Shown: positions 25,306 to 34,319, numbered from the stretch's first letter. The stretch: 64,000 nucleotides of DNA from Sporisorium sorghi (GCA_023212695.1 JALCCG010000026.1:1-64000), one strand, 5' to 3'. The notes: generated by a model from the sequence alone, not told the origin. Numbers and translations: made by a program.

Positions 25306-26301
25306 TTACAATGCACACTCTTCTATTTCAAAACCCAAGTCTTCAATCAATCCCCAGTCTGCCGTATGAGCCTGCCCTTCTGTCGTCAAATAATCACCAA
25401 TGAATATGGAATTCGCTGCATAAAGACCGAGCGGCTGCAAGGAGCGCAGATTAACCTCGCGCCCGCCCGCGATCCGGATCTCCTTCGTCGGATTAACAAA
25501 TCTCATCATAGCCAGAATCTTCAAACACATCATGGGTGTCAGTTCCTTGCGTCCTTCAAGGGGAGTTCCGTCGATTGCGTTCAGAAAATTGCACGGGATG
25601 GAATCCGCCCCGACCGATTTTAGAGCAAACGCAATCTCCACCCGTTCTTCCAGGCTCTCTCCCATTCCAAAAATGGCTCCGGAGCATGGGGACATGCCGG
25701 AAGTGCTTGCCTGCCTCACCGTGTCCAGTCGATCATCATATGTATGCGTGGTTGTAATATGTTCATAGTTATCTTTAGAAGTATTCAGATTATGGTTATA
25801 TCGATGCACCCCGGCATCCGCAAGCTTCTGAGCATGAACCTCATTCAAAAAGCCCAGGCAGCAGCAGACCTTCAGACTGGTCGTCTGCGTAATCTCCTTC
25901 ACCGCTTCAATGACATGCTCAATCTCCCGGTTGGAAGGACGGCGCCCAGAAGCAACGATGCAATAGGTTCCGGCCTTTCGGCGAATCGATTCACGGGCAC
26001 CTTCAAGAATCTTTTCTTTGGTAAGCCATGCGTACTTTTCAATCGGTGCTTCTGATACAATGGACTGGGAGCAGTACCCGCAATCTTCAGGGCACAGACC
26101 GGATTTGGCATTCACAATCATATTCAGCTTAACCTTATTGCCATAATACTCCCGCCGGATGCGATACGCAGCCTGCATAACAGGCAGCAGTTCCTGATCC
26201 TCGCTCTGCAGAATAGCCCGTGCTTCCTCCGGAGTTACTTCGTACCCTTGTATGACTTGATCTGATAATTTCAGCCAATCACGATGAATTTTAGTAATCA
26301 T
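25306..26301 (-). CDS. bioB: Biotin synthase
   Basis: 331 residues. Radical-SAM CxxxCxxC with C70, C74 and C77 (CPEDCGYC), followed by conserved biotin-synthase blocks: GTYCIVASGRRPSN, VCCCLGF, RYNHNLNTS, CSGAIFGMGES, IPCNFLNAIDGTPLEG, and GGREVNLRSLQP near the end. It inserts sulfur into dethiobiotin using [4Fe-4S] and [2Fe-2S] clusters. The ATG at 26301 follows GAGAGGGG. It stands alone, without other bio genes nearby, behind a BirA-type operator. Confidence 0.95.
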   Translation of the reverse strand: MITKIHRDWLKLSDQVIQGYEVTPEEARAILQSEDQELLPVMQAAYRIRREYYGNKVKLNMIVNAKSGLCPEDCGYCSQSIVSEAPIEKYAWLTKEKILEGARESIRRKAGTYCIVASGRRPSNREIEHVIEAVKEITQTTSLKVCCCLGFLNEVHAQKLADAGVHRYNHNLNTSKDNYEHITTTHTYDDRLDTVRQASTSGMSPCSGAIFGMGESLEERVEIAFALKSVGADSIPCNFLNAIDGTPLEGRKELTPMMCLKILAMMRFVNPTKEIRIAGGREVNLRSLQPLGLYAANSIFIGDYLTTEGQAHTADWGLIEDLGFEIEECAL

Positions 26302-26327
26302 ATGATTAGGTCCCCTCTCCGTTTTCA

Positions 26328-26362
26328 TTGTCAACCAAAAATTATTAATTATAGGTTAACAA
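26328..26362 (-). promoter_or_regulatory. BirA-type biotin operator
   Basis: TTGTCAACC (26328-26336) and GGTTAACAA (26354-26362) form inverted arms 17 bp apart, matching the TTGTnAACC / GGTTnACAA pattern of biotin repressor sites. TATAAT-like sequence sits in the spacer on the minus strand. Repression of bioB by biotinyl-AMP-loaded BirA is expected. Confidence 0.75.
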
Positions 26363-26424
26363 TATGAGTAATAATATCACAGATGCCGGAACACAACAAT
26401 CAAGATGGAAGCCTCTCCTCATGT

Positions 26425-26474
26425 AAAAAAAGGACTGCTTCGCCAGCCCGTCACAGGGCTGATGAAACAATCCT
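26425..26474 (-). terminator. Terminator of the LtaS-family gene
   Basis: An interrupted hairpin (AGGACTGCTTC ... GAAACAATCCT with an inner CAGCCC/GGGCTG stem), followed by a seven-base T-run on the minus strand. Confidence 0.75.
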
Positions 26475-26501
26475 CTACCTCGTTATCCATTCTGATTCGT
26501 A

Positions 26502-28427
26502 TCAGGGTGCCCGCTTAGGCAGCATCTTCACATACTCATCAGACAGCTTCATTAATTGGAGAATATAATCATAATCGCTGCGGTAAGGCGTAATATCCGC
26601 AACCGGCTCCAGCGTTTTCAAAGAAACCGCCGTTCCATCCTCAAATCCATCCCCGGGTACAAACAGGATCTCATTGTTGAAGAAAGATCCCGTTGGCAAA
26701 TAGTAACGCATGCCAATCACGTTGCGATCTACATTCAGCAAGTCCTGCCCGAAGGCTGTAAAGCCCTCTTGATCAAGCGATATGCCCAGCAGGTTCGCCA
26801 CGGTTGGCAGAATATCGACTTGTCCGCCTACCTGATCTATGACCTGACCTTCATCCATGCCGGGAACATGCATGATAAGCGGGATGTTAAACCGGCTGAC
26901 CCGCTCATGGTAAGGAATACCCAGCGTTGAAGAAATGAGATTGGCATCCGCTTCAGCCGGATTGATACCGAAGTGATCCCCATACACAACCAGCACGGTG
27001 TCATCCCACACTCCATTTTGCTGCAGACGGTCAACCAGCGTTCCCAGCGCATAATCGGAGTAGTTCACCGACTTCAGGTAATTGCCCAGATGAGTTCCTT
27101 CCAGCTCTGCAGGCAGCGTCATCTTCGCGAATTCATCCTTGACGTTGTATGGAGAATGATTCGACACCGTAATGTAGTGGGCATAGGTCGGCTTGTTCTG
27201 CTGCTCATTCTCCAGCAGCTTCTCGACCCCTACGCGGAACAACTCTTCATCCGAAGGCCCGAATTCATTATAATAATCATTCGTGAAATAGGGCTTGTCA
27301 TAGTAATGCTGAAAATCAAGTGCCGGATACATTTTGCTTCGATCCCAGAACTTCACGTCATTCACATGAAAAGTGCCGGTATCATACCCATGCTCGTTCA
27401 GGGTCCTTGGCAGTCCCGGCAGCTCCTTGTTCCCGAACCCGGTAGACATCGCCGTCGTACCCGTCGGATAAATCGAAGTATTCACTGCAAATTCGGCGTC
27501 TGATGTATTGCCTTGTCCAATCTGCTGAAAGACATGCGGAAAATAAAAGCCGCTATCGGCAAGCTGATTCATTACCGGCGTCAGCTCTTGCCCGTTCAGA
27601 GATTGACCAATCGGGAAGTTCTGAAGAGACTCCATCTGAACGATGATCAGATTTTTACCCTTGGCCGCACCGAAATAATCCGGCTTGTCCTTCACCTGCT
27701 TAACGTATGGATAGGTCGCTTGCAGCTGCTGGGCTCTCAGTATAGTATCCTGCAAGTTCCCTTCCGCCAGCGCGCGATTCTCCTGCGAGTTCCGCACAAC
27801 AGCGGACACCTGGTAATTCATGAATCCCATTTGCTCTGCTCGAACGATTTCATTCTCGATTCCCCATTCCTTTCGAATGATGAATCCGGACAACACGACC
27901 GCTATGATAAGGACAGCGGCCATTGAAAGTCGCCATTTCCTACCTAGTCCCCGCGAAGCATATAATGCCGAGTAAGAACGTTCTCCACCGAAATGCAGTC
28001 CTCTTCTTGCACGTGAACGGACTTTTTTGACCGCCCATATGATCAAGAGCACGACCAAATCCAGAAAGAACAGAAAGTGCTCCGGCTCAAGCAGCGCTGT
28101 TATGCTGGCTCTTACCTGGTTCACCTGACCAATGCCCGCGAGTGCGGTATACGTTGGTATGGAACCGAAGTGAACGTTGTAAACAGCGGAAGCAAACATC
28201 ATGAAAGACAGGACCACATTCAGGACGATATATACCGTTTTCTTGCCTCTTAGCGGCAGAATCAGCTCCACTAAGCTGATCAGTGCCAGCACTGACAGCG
28301 CATCGGTAAGCACCTTCCCCCAGGCAACCCCGTTAAATAGAAATACCCTTAGCAGGATCAGTTTCAATAAGAGCGTTATAAACACGAGTGTACTTAACTT
28401 CAACCTTTGCTCAAGGCTACGTTCCAT
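26502..28427 (-). CDS. LTA synthase family / sulfatase-fold phosphoglycerol transferase
   Basis: 641 residues. Five membrane helices occupy about residues 10-185. After these comes an extracellular alkaline-phosphatase/sulfatase domain: the metal-binding glutamate in IIVQMESLQNF, the catalytic Thr in GNTSDAEF, CAP-less FHVNDVKFWDRS, and the DH pair in YGDHFGI. The enzyme class transfers glycerol phosphate from phosphatidylglycerol to build lipoteichoic acid outside the membrane. Paralogues can be primases or stress-specific, so the exact role is open. GAGGGA precedes the ATG. It is monocistronic with a terminator. Confidence 0.85.
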   Translation of the reverse strand: MERSLEQRLKLSTLVFITLLLKLILLRVFLFNGVAWGKVLTDALSVLALISLVELILPLRGKKTVYIVLNVVLSFMMFASAVYNVHFGSIPTYTALAGIGQVNQVRASITALLEPEHFLFFLDLVVLLIIWAVKKVRSRARRGLHFGGERSYSALYASRGLGRKWRLSMAAVLIIAVVLSGFIIRKEWGIENEIVRAEQMGFMNYQVSAVVRNSQENRALAEGNLQDTILRAQQLQATYPYVKQVKDKPDYFGAAKGKNLIIVQMESLQNFPIGQSLNGQELTPVMNQLADSGFYFPHVFQQIGQGNTSDAEFAVNTSIYPTGTTAMSTGFGNKELPGLPRTLNEHGYDTGTFHVNDVKFWDRSKMYPALDFQHYYDKPYFTNDYYNEFGPSDEELFRVGVEKLLENEQQNKPTYAHYITVSNHSPYNVKDEFAKMTLPAELEGTHLGNYLKSVNYSDYALGTLVDRLQQNGVWDDTVLVVYGDHFGINPAEADANLISSTLGIPYHERVSRFNIPLIMHVPGMDEGQVIDQVGGQVDILPTVANLLGISLDQEGFTAFGQDLLNVDRNVIGMRYYLPTGSFFNNEILFVPGDGFEDGTAVSLKTLEPVADITPYRSDYDYILQLMKLSDEYVKMLPKRAP

Positions 28428-28604
28428 GCTGCATTCCCTCTTTTTGTAAATGTAGTGTTAATTGACAGCTTTCATTATAACAGGAATGTAAACGCCAATC
28501 TAATCCGCCCATTCCTCGGCTACCCCCGTCAATTGTCCAATGCATGAACCCCCAGTGTCACGTAGGATAAAGCATCCCAATCAAAAGGCTGGAGGGTATA
28601 ATCC

Positions 28605-29522
28605 ATGAAGATGGTTGTGACCGGCGGAGCGGGCTTTATCGGCTCTCATCTGGTGAATGGACTCGTGAACCAAGGCTATGAGGTCCATGTTATTGATAAT
28701 CTGACAACCGGAGACCCAGGTCGCCTTCATAGCGAGGCAATTTTGCATGTGGCCGACGTGAACAGTCAGCAGACAACAGCGTATATCTCCGTGCTTAAAC
28801 CGGACGTCGTATTTCATCTGGCGGCCCAGGCCGATGTGCAGCGATCGATCAAAGAGCCTCCGCTGGATGCGGATGCCAATATCATGGGCACCATAAACAT
28901 ACTTGAAGCTTGCCGTAAGGCAGGCGTACGTAAAATTGTATTTGCTTCAACTTCAGGCGTATACGGGGATTTGGAGAAACCTCAACTGACAGAGGATGAT
29001 CCGGTCTCGCCCATCTCGTTCTACGCACAATCGAAGATTACAGGCGAACAGTATATTCGTCTCTATCACCAATTCTTCGGACTGAAGTACACCATCCTTC
29101 GGTTTGGGAATGTCTACGGTCCAGGCCAGACCGCTAAGGGTGAAGGCGGCGTAGTGGCGGTATTTGGAAATCGTCTTCGCCAAGGCATCCCCCTTCAGAT
29201 CTATGGCGACGGTGAGCAAACCCGGGATTTCATTTATGTAAAAGATGTCGTGGAAGCCAATCTCGCTTCCATCCATCAAGGCGATCAGCATGTGCTCCAT
29301 GTAAGCACTGGCAGCGGCCGTACCATCAACACGCTTGTCGATGTCATCGGCAGGCTGCATCCTGATCCTATCGATGTAAATTATATGCCTGCAAAGAACG
29401 GGGACATTCTGCACAGCTGCCTCAACAACGACAGGACCCGGGAGCTCTTGGCGTGGAATCCGTTATATAGTCTGGAACAAGGGATTGCAGAAACCTACCG
29501 TAACTGGCTGCGTACATCCTAG
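28605..29522 (+). CDS. NAD-dependent epimerase/dehydratase (UDP-sugar, GalE-like)
   Basis: 305 residues of the extended SDR fold. GGAGFIGSHL near residue 7 binds NAD; the catalytic Ser/Tyr/Lys set is ASTSGVYG and FYAQSK (YxxxK); RFGNVYGPGQ and FIYVKDV are conserved sugar-nucleotide positions. It probably epimerises or oxidises a UDP- or dTDP-sugar to feed the adjacent glycosyltransferases. GGAGG lies nine bases before the ATG. It is convergent with the leftward GT4 gene at 29629. Confidence 0.85.
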   Translation: MKMVVTGGAGFIGSHLVNGLVNQGYEVHVIDNLTTGDPGRLHSEAILHVADVNSQQTTAYISVLKPDVVFHLAAQADVQRSIKEPPLDADANIMGTINILEACRKAGVRKIVFASTSGVYGDLEKPQLTEDDPVSPISFYAQSKITGEQYIRLYHQFFGLKYTILRFGNVYGPGQTAKGEGGVVAVFGNRLRQGIPLQIYGDGEQTRDFIYVKDVVEANLASIHQGDQHVLHVSTGSGRTINTLVDVIGRLHPDPIDVNYMPAKNGDILHSCLNNDRTRELLAWNPLYSLEQGIAETYRNWLRTS

Positions 29523-29549
29523 GGCAGCAAGCGACTTTTGCATTCATAC

Positions 29550-29597
29550 GAAAAACAGCCTTATTCCCTTGCAAGCAGGGGCAATTAGGCTGTTTTT
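29550..29597. terminator. Bidirectional terminator in the glycan cluster
   Basis: AAAAACAGCCT / AGGCTGTTTTT hairpin with inner CCC/GGG pairing and T-runs on both strands, between the epimerase and the convergent glycosyltransferase. Confidence 0.8.
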
Positions 29598-29628
29598 CGT
29601 GCATTTTTGGCGCATTCGGCTTGAAGGA

Positions 29629-30696
29629 TCACATGCCAATCGATTGAAGCAGACCCGCAAAATGGATCGCATAGCTATGCGGGTTGAAATTCTGTTCGAC
29701 GTGTCCCTTGGCATGACTTCGAATCTGTTCGCGCAGGGAACGATCATTCATTAGCACCAGCGCTTCGGCAACAGCATGCTGAATATCTCCCAGCACATAG
29801 AACTTGCCTGTCGAATTGTGATACACCGATGTCGATACCCCATCCGAATCGGTTGTCAGCACCGGACAGCGGCAGCTCATCGCTTCAAGAACCGAATACG
29901 GCGCGCCTTCCACCTTCGAGGTGCAGCATAGAAATCCGCCGGAATCGCCAATGACGGAATAATAGTAGGGCATCTCTGCATGCGGTACGTTGGATCGAAG
30001 AGTTAACCGATCCGACAGGTCCAACTCTTCGATAAGCGAGAGAAACTGTTCACGCTCTAGCGGCTGGCTGAGTTGAATATCCTCGAACATCCACATTTGC
30101 AGATCCGGTACATGCTGTTTAAGCTGATGACCGATATGAAGAAATTCGCGCCAGTTCTTGTTATCCTCAATCCGCCCTAGCCATGCCATAATTGGGCTTG
30201 CAGACCTTGGATAGGGTCTGTACGTGAACTCCTGGCTGTCAAAGCAATTGTTGAAATTAAATTGCGGCTTATGCGGATACAGCTCCTGGAATAACGCAGC
30301 AATATGAGGGGTGTTGGGATTCAGCAGCGCAGCGGCATGCTCGTTGACGTACGGCGCTGCCTGTGTAAGTTGTGCGTGGGCAACACTCTTAGGTCCATAA
30401 CCCTGGATTTCCAGCACGAATTTCCCTTTGAAGCCCAGCATTCGAAGCCGCGGGAAGCTCGCATGATCTGTCGTCACGACAATGACGTCAAAGTCGTTGG
30501 AATCCAGAATATGCTTGATTTCAATATCATTGCGGGTTACATAGATCGGGAAATCAGCGGCATTCTGCATGCCGGATCCCCAGGCATAATACAGACAATG
30601 CGCCTCGATCCCGGCAAGTCGAAGTGCACGGCATCGCTGTCTGTTTAATGTTTCAACGCCCCCGCTTGGCACGTAGTAGACGAACAGCACCTTCAT
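29629..30696 (-). CDS. Glycosyltransferase family 4
   Basis: 355 residues. The N-terminal Rossmann half begins KVLFVYYVPSGGVETLNRQRCRALRLAG, the usual acceptor-side glycine loop. The donor half has MAWLGRIEDNKNW, and CTSKVEGAPYSVLEAMSCRCPVLTTDSDG, which contains the E-x7-E motif of retaining GT4 enzymes. It transfers a sugar from a nucleotide donor to an unknown acceptor. GGGGAGGGG precedes the ATG; the small unknown gene lies 16 bp upstream on the same strand. Confidence 0.85.
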   Translation of the reverse strand: MKVLFVYYVPSGGVETLNRQRCRALRLAGIEAHCLYYAWGSGMQNAADFPIYVTRNDIEIKHILDSNDFDVIVVTTDHASFPRLRMLGFKGKFVLEIQGYGPKSVAHAQLTQAAPYVNEHAAALLNPNTPHIAALFQELYPHKPQFNFNNCFDSQEFTYRPYPRSASPIMAWLGRIEDNKNWREFLHIGHQLKQHVPDLQMWMFEDIQLSQPLEREQFLSLIEELDLSDRLTLRSNVPHAEMPYYYSVIGDSGGFLCCTSKVEGAPYSVLEAMSCRCPVLTTDSDGVSTSVYHNSTGKFYVLGDIQHAVAEALVLMNDRSLREQIRSHAKGHVEQNFNPHSYAIHFAGLLQSIGM

Positions 30697-30712
30697 GTCG
30701 TACCCCTCCCCA

Positions 30713-31048
30713 TTATTCGATGGCTTGAAAATCAGAATTTGAGTAGACGGCTACAAGCTGTCCCTGGTTCTTGGCATGGACGGTAATCAGCGTGGAGTGA
30801 GTGTAGTTAATGTTGGTCACGAGCAGCAGGCTGAATGCGGTATTATGGTTCGTGATATTGGGCACAAAGACCGTCGAACCTGCCCCGACATGAACGAGGC
30901 CAACATAATAGACCCCGTATAGGTGATATCCGTGAATAAGGACATCAAATTCTTCTGCCCCTGCATTGGTTATCGTGAGATCCACGGACTGTATATATCG
31001 CGCATCAATATGGCCGTACTCCACTGCATCTAAACGATAGATGGACAT
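30713..31048 (-). CDS. Small beta-rich unknown protein in the glycan cluster
   Basis: 111 residues, not recognised. The sequence is rich in beta-branched and aromatic residues (YIQSVDLTITNAGAEEFDVLIHGYHLYGVYYVGLVHVG) with no Cys, no signal peptide and no membrane helix. It suggests a single beta-sandwich domain such as a carbohydrate-binding or structural subunit. GGGAGGGA sits five bases before the ATG. The 16-bp gap to the GT4 gene makes a two-gene operon likely. It could be an acceptor protein for the sugar added by its neighbour; that is speculation from position. Confidence 0.65.
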   Translation of the reverse strand: MSIYRLDAVEYGHIDARYIQSVDLTITNAGAEEFDVLIHGYHLYGVYYVGLVHVGAGSTVFVPNITNHNTAFSLLLVTNINYTHSTLITVHAKNQGQLVAVYSNSDFQAIE

Positions 31049-31240
31049 TTCATTCCCTCCCAGGCAATTGCAGCATCATTAATATCAGGTTATGTAACTA
31101 CTTCTGATCAGGTAAGGGCATATCCATAGTGACGATCATCCAATTGTGTATTTCTTGACTCCACGGTCCAAGCCGCTTCTTACGGATTCGCATTTAATAG
31201 TATGTGGAAGTGATCCGAAAGAAAGGGACGGTGACAATAG

Positions 31241-31867
31241 ATGTTGAGCCTGCAGGATATCAAGGGACCCTATCATGCCATATTCAGTCTGGGAAATAAT
31301 TGTTTGCCGGGCATTGAGTTAAGAGAACACGGGCTGCGAAAATTTGCCGGGCCAATCGATTGGATGGGCACCCCGGTGCTGCCCCAAATTTCAAGGATGC
31401 TTCGCAACCGGTTTCAAGGCATGCTGGTTTATCCGAACCTCCACACGGTTAGCCAGGCCAATGATGAGCTGTACAATGTATGGGATCGAGAGTACGATCT
31501 ATATCTGAATCATGATTTTCACGTGGTTAACAACTTCCCTCCCCATCTGGCAGCTTATCCTGAGATCAAGGTAAAATATGACCGGAGGATCGCCAGATTT
31601 CTGCAGACACTGGAAAGCGGAGGTCGAATCCTCTTTATTCGGACCGATTCCAGCTATGAAGATATCAAGGAGCTGGTAGATTCCCTGAAGCAGATCTGTG
31701 TCGGGCCTTTTCATGTGCTTGCTGTCAATCATGAGCCCGTGAAAGAGATCGAAATGGCGGACTGGAACATAGAGCATGTGTGTGCTGTGAAAATGCCGGA
31801 TATTGATATTTGGATCAGCAACCGTTATCGCTGGACCTATTTGTTCCAAGGCATGTATTTGACCTAA
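31241..31867 (+). CDS. DUF1796 family putative cysteine peptidase
   Basis: 208 residues with the DUF1796 hallmark near the start: FSLGNNCLPGIELREHGLRKFAGPIDWMGTP, with the candidate nucleophile Cys in GNNC and a PIDW motif. HDFH (residues 84-87) supplies possible catalytic His and Asp partners, followed by YDRRIARFLQTLESGGRILFIRTD. The family has a papain-like fold and is often found with glycosyltransferases and O-antigen or spore glycan genes; its reaction is unproven. AAAGGGA precedes the ATG. It is transcribed away from its neighbours and has its own terminator. Confidence 0.75.
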   Translation: MLSLQDIKGPYHAIFSLGNNCLPGIELREHGLRKFAGPIDWMGTPVLPQISRMLRNRFQGMLVYPNLHTVSQANDELYNVWDREYDLYLNHDFHVVNNFPPHLAAYPEIKVKYDRRIARFLQTLESGGRILFIRTDSSYEDIKELVDSLKQICVGPFHVLAVNHEPVKEIEMADWNIEHVCAVKMPDIDIWISNRYRWTYLFQGMYLT

Positions 31868-31914
31868 ATGAATGAAACTTCGATATGGATGTCGAGCCAG
31901 CTCAAGTACAGCTA

Positions 31915-31950
31915 AATGGCAGGCCAAGATAATCCCTTGGCCTGCCATTT
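31915..31950. terminator. Terminator of the DUF1796 gene
   Basis: A 13-bp perfect stem, ATGGCAGGCCAAG / CTTGGCCTGCCAT, with a T-run on the plus strand. It also faces the leftward 54-residue gene. Confidence 0.85.
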
Positions 31951-31960
31951 TACATCAGGT

Positions 31961-32125
31961 TTAAATGTACGTTACGGGCTCATCGGGCAGCTTGTAATCT
32001 TTCGGCAGCGATTGAAGAATCCGATTCCATACCACATAGTCGACCAGAATCTCCGGATTTGAGATCTGGTTGACAAAAATTCGGTTGTACAAATCGCTCA
32101 TCACGGAAAATGCTTGCTGATTCAT
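31961..32125 (-). CDS. 54-residue unknown protein between glycosyltransferase genes
   Basis: A short frame with a strong poly-G ribosome site just upstream of the ATG at 32125 and codon composition like the neighbours. The protein starts MNQQAFSVMSDLYNRIF and continues NPEILVDYVVWNRILQSLPKDY to a stop at 31961. It is soluble, acidic and mostly helical. It lies 15 bp downstream of the GT4 gene at 32141, so it is probably the last gene of the GT2-GT4 operon. Family unknown. Confidence 0.6.
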   Translation of the reverse strand: MNQQAFSVMSDLYNRIFVNQISNPEILVDYVVWNRILQSLPKDYKLPDEPVTYI

Positions 32126-32140
32126 GGGCTCCCCCCTTTT

Positions 32141-33370
32141 TCATACAGATGATTTCTGAGCTATAGCACCGTAATATACGTTCAGCGTCCTTTGGACCAT
32201 CAGATCCATGGACCAATGATCTTGAGCGAATGCCTTCGCATTCTGACCAAGAAATTTTCGGTAATCCTCCCGCTCCAACAGCAGACTCAGCTGTTTTGCC
32301 GTACTTACCGCATCCCCAACCGGTGCGATCAAACCTGTGTAACCGTGAGTCACCATTTCCGGTAACCCTCCGGCCGTGGATACAACGCTTGGCAGACCTG
32401 CCATTTGCGCTTCCATGACCGAGAAGGGCTGGTTATCCTGAATGCAAGTGTGTGCAAAAATATCCGCTTGCGCCAGTAAGCCGGGGACATTGTTGTGCTC
32501 GCCAAGAAAAAACACGTCATGCTGCAGTGAGGCTCTTACCGTCTGCTCCTCCAGTTGCCCCCGCATACCGCCATCCCCGACGATCCAGCAAACCCAATCG
32601 CTTCGCATCTGCTTCAGAACGGCCAGGGAATCGAGCAGGACATGGACCCCCTTCACGTATACCAATCGGGCAGGACAGATAATTACCTTCTTGCCCGGCG
32701 GCCGCCGGAGCGGTGTTCCGGCATTATATTTTGCTTGAAAGGCCGCAGCATCGAGCCCATACTGAAACACCGTAATCCGATGGTCGGGTACACCGCAATC
32801 GGTCATGAGAATGTTCTTGGACCAATGGTTGGCTGCAATGGTCAGATCCGAAGACATGGCAGCATGATATTCAAGCGCAGGAAAATAGCGCCACGCCGGG
32901 CTCCTTTCATCGACTCCTTTCGAGGGGTTGTTGCGGAAGTGATCCATCATTTCTCGCGCCACAGAGCCATGTACGTGGGATACGAGCGGTGTTCGCCCCG
33001 GTTTCACCCGGCCCAAGGAACGTGTCGAGAAGCTATCCTGCGTATGGATAATATCGTACTGCTGCAGCCCGAAATAAGCTGCCGCCAGCTCCATGCAATA
33101 ACGCTCAAGCTCGTAATGGCGGATTGCATAATGCTGATTCAATCCTGGAGCCGTTTGCGGGTTAAGCTTTGACTCCAGCATAGGAAGCAATGCTTCCTTG
33201 GCCAGTTCCTTCCCCCGATTGACAATATGGATTTTTTTGTAATCCGGACTGTTACCGAGCAGATCCACTTCATGACCTAATTGTTCCAAACGGTTCTTGA
33301 GCTGTTCCATGAAGTTCCATACTCCGCCGACATGAGGGATTAACCAGTGAGTTGCTAGCAGTATTTTCAT
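32141..33370 (-). CDS. Glycosyltransferase family 4
   Basis: About 409 residues. The start is the ATG at 33370 (MKILLATHWLIPHVGGVWNFM), preceded by GGGGGA; the in-frame ATG at 33382 overlaps the upstream stop (TAATG) and is a possible alternative. Motifs: the N-terminal glycine loop HVGGVWN, CPARLVYVKGVHVLLDSL for the donor half, and FSVMEAQMAGLPSVVSTAGGLPEM, the E-x7-E donor-binding block. It should be a retaining transferase building a surface or spore glycan. It is in the same operon as the GT2 gene upstream and the 54-residue gene downstream. Confidence 0.85.
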   Translation of the reverse strand: MKILLATHWLIPHVGGVWNFMEQLKNRLEQLGHEVDLLGNSPDYKKIHIVNRGKELAKEALLPMLESKLNPQTAPGLNQHYAIRHYELERYCMELAAAYFGLQQYDIIHTQDSFSTRSLGRVKPGRTPLVSHVHGSVAREMMDHFRNNPSKGVDERSPAWRYFPALEYHAAMSSDLTIAANHWSKNILMTDCGVPDHRITVFQYGLDAAAFQAKYNAGTPLRRPPGKKVIICPARLVYVKGVHVLLDSLAVLKQMRSDWVCWIVGDGGMRGQLEEQTVRASLQHDVFFLGEHNNVPGLLAQADIFAHTCIQDNQPFSVMEAQMAGLPSVVSTAGGLPEMVTHGYTGLIAPVGDAVSTAKQLSLLLEREDYRKFLGQNAKAFAQDHWSMDLMVQRTLNVYYGAIAQKSSV

Positions 33371-33381
33371 GGTATCCCCCA

Positions 33382-34095
33382 TTAACCGCCATGCTGAGCC
33401 AAGTGCTCAAGTACATGACGATAATTTTTTTTTACCATCTCATATTCCCGGGCAATCGTTGCTTTATGCCGAATGGTGCCCATCTGGGAATGCACACGGT
33501 ACATCGTAAGCATATCTGGCAGGAATCCGAATGAAGCCCCGTTCATCAACAGCCGAATCCAGAGATCGTAATCATGTGTGTAGGGAAGCTGCGCATTGAA
33601 CAGCCCTACCCTGTGAAGCCAGTCTCTCTTCATAATGACGGTGCATCCATTAATCGGATTGGAATATACCAGTTGACGGGCCAAATCCGCATTGTTCGCC
33701 ATTGGAATCCCCTCGTATGGTCTTGTCACCCGATTGTGCTCATTAATGACTGAGAAACCAGTGAAACTGATGTCCAGACCCCTGCTCAGCATAAACGCCA
33801 TCTGTCTTTCAATCTTCTGAGGAACAAAATGATCGTCCGAACTGAGCCAGGCTATATATTGGCCCGAAGCATGCAAAATGGCATGATTCAATGCGCTGGC
33901 TGTACCGCCATTACTCTTGCCCATATAGAAGACTCTGTTCTTATAGGGTGCGATCAGATTGGAATATTGCGTTGACCCATCATCCACCACAATGATTTCC
34001 ACAGCAGGGTACGTTTGTTGTACCGCACTTTCCAAAGCTTGCTGTATATACTGGCAGTTATAGAAAGGTATGACTATCGTAACCGTCGGCATCAT
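33382..34095 (-). CDS. Glycosyltransferase family 2
   Basis: 237 residues from the ATG at 34095, seven bases after AGGAG; a longer frame adds a basic stretch without a ribosome site. Motifs: TIVIPFYNCQYIQQALESAVQQTYP and VVDDGS (the nucleotide-binding DD), SNGGTASALNHAI, LSSDDHFVP (the DxD-like metal site) and TYPTHD-like PYTHDYDLWIRLL near the acceptor site. It is an inverting transferase, probably adding a sugar in the same glycan as the GT4 enzymes. It is the first gene of its operon and overlaps the next by one base. Confidence 0.85.
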   Translation of the reverse strand: MMPTVTIVIPFYNCQYIQQALESAVQQTYPAVEIIVVDDGSTQYSNLIAPYKNRVFYMGKSNGGTASALNHAILHASGQYIAWLSSDDHFVPQKIERQMAFMLSRGLDISFTGFSVINEHNRVTRPYEGIPMANNADLARQLVYSNPINGCTVIMKRDWLHRVGLFNAQLPYTHDYDLWIRLLMNGASFGFLPDMLTMYRVHSQMGTIRHKATIAREYEMVKKNYRHVLEHLAQHGG

Positions 34096-34258
34096 CCCCT
34101 GTCTCCTCCTTCTGCCTATCTTGATATGTGATCTCAATACACATCATGGGTTAGTACACCATATGCATTGTTTACGCATTCCGCACGGACCCCTGTCCCC
34201 TGACATTTGACCAAATAACAGGCAGACGGCACATGAAGGAGGGAAATTTGACAACCAA

Positions 34259-34302
34259 AATAAGCTGTCCCCCGCCGGTTGGCTAGAGAGAACAGCTTAT
34301 AA
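34259..34302 (-). terminator. Weak terminator after azlCD
   Basis: AAGCTGT pairs with ACAGCTT around a long GC-rich loop, followed by TTATTTT on the minus strand. Confidence 0.5.
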
Positions 34303-34319
34303 ACCATGCTTCACTTAAT

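Noticed and set aside
34246..34284. A 12-codon frame starting TTG after a good AAGGAGG
   Set aside because: It runs into the terminator stem downstream of azlD and is too short to support.
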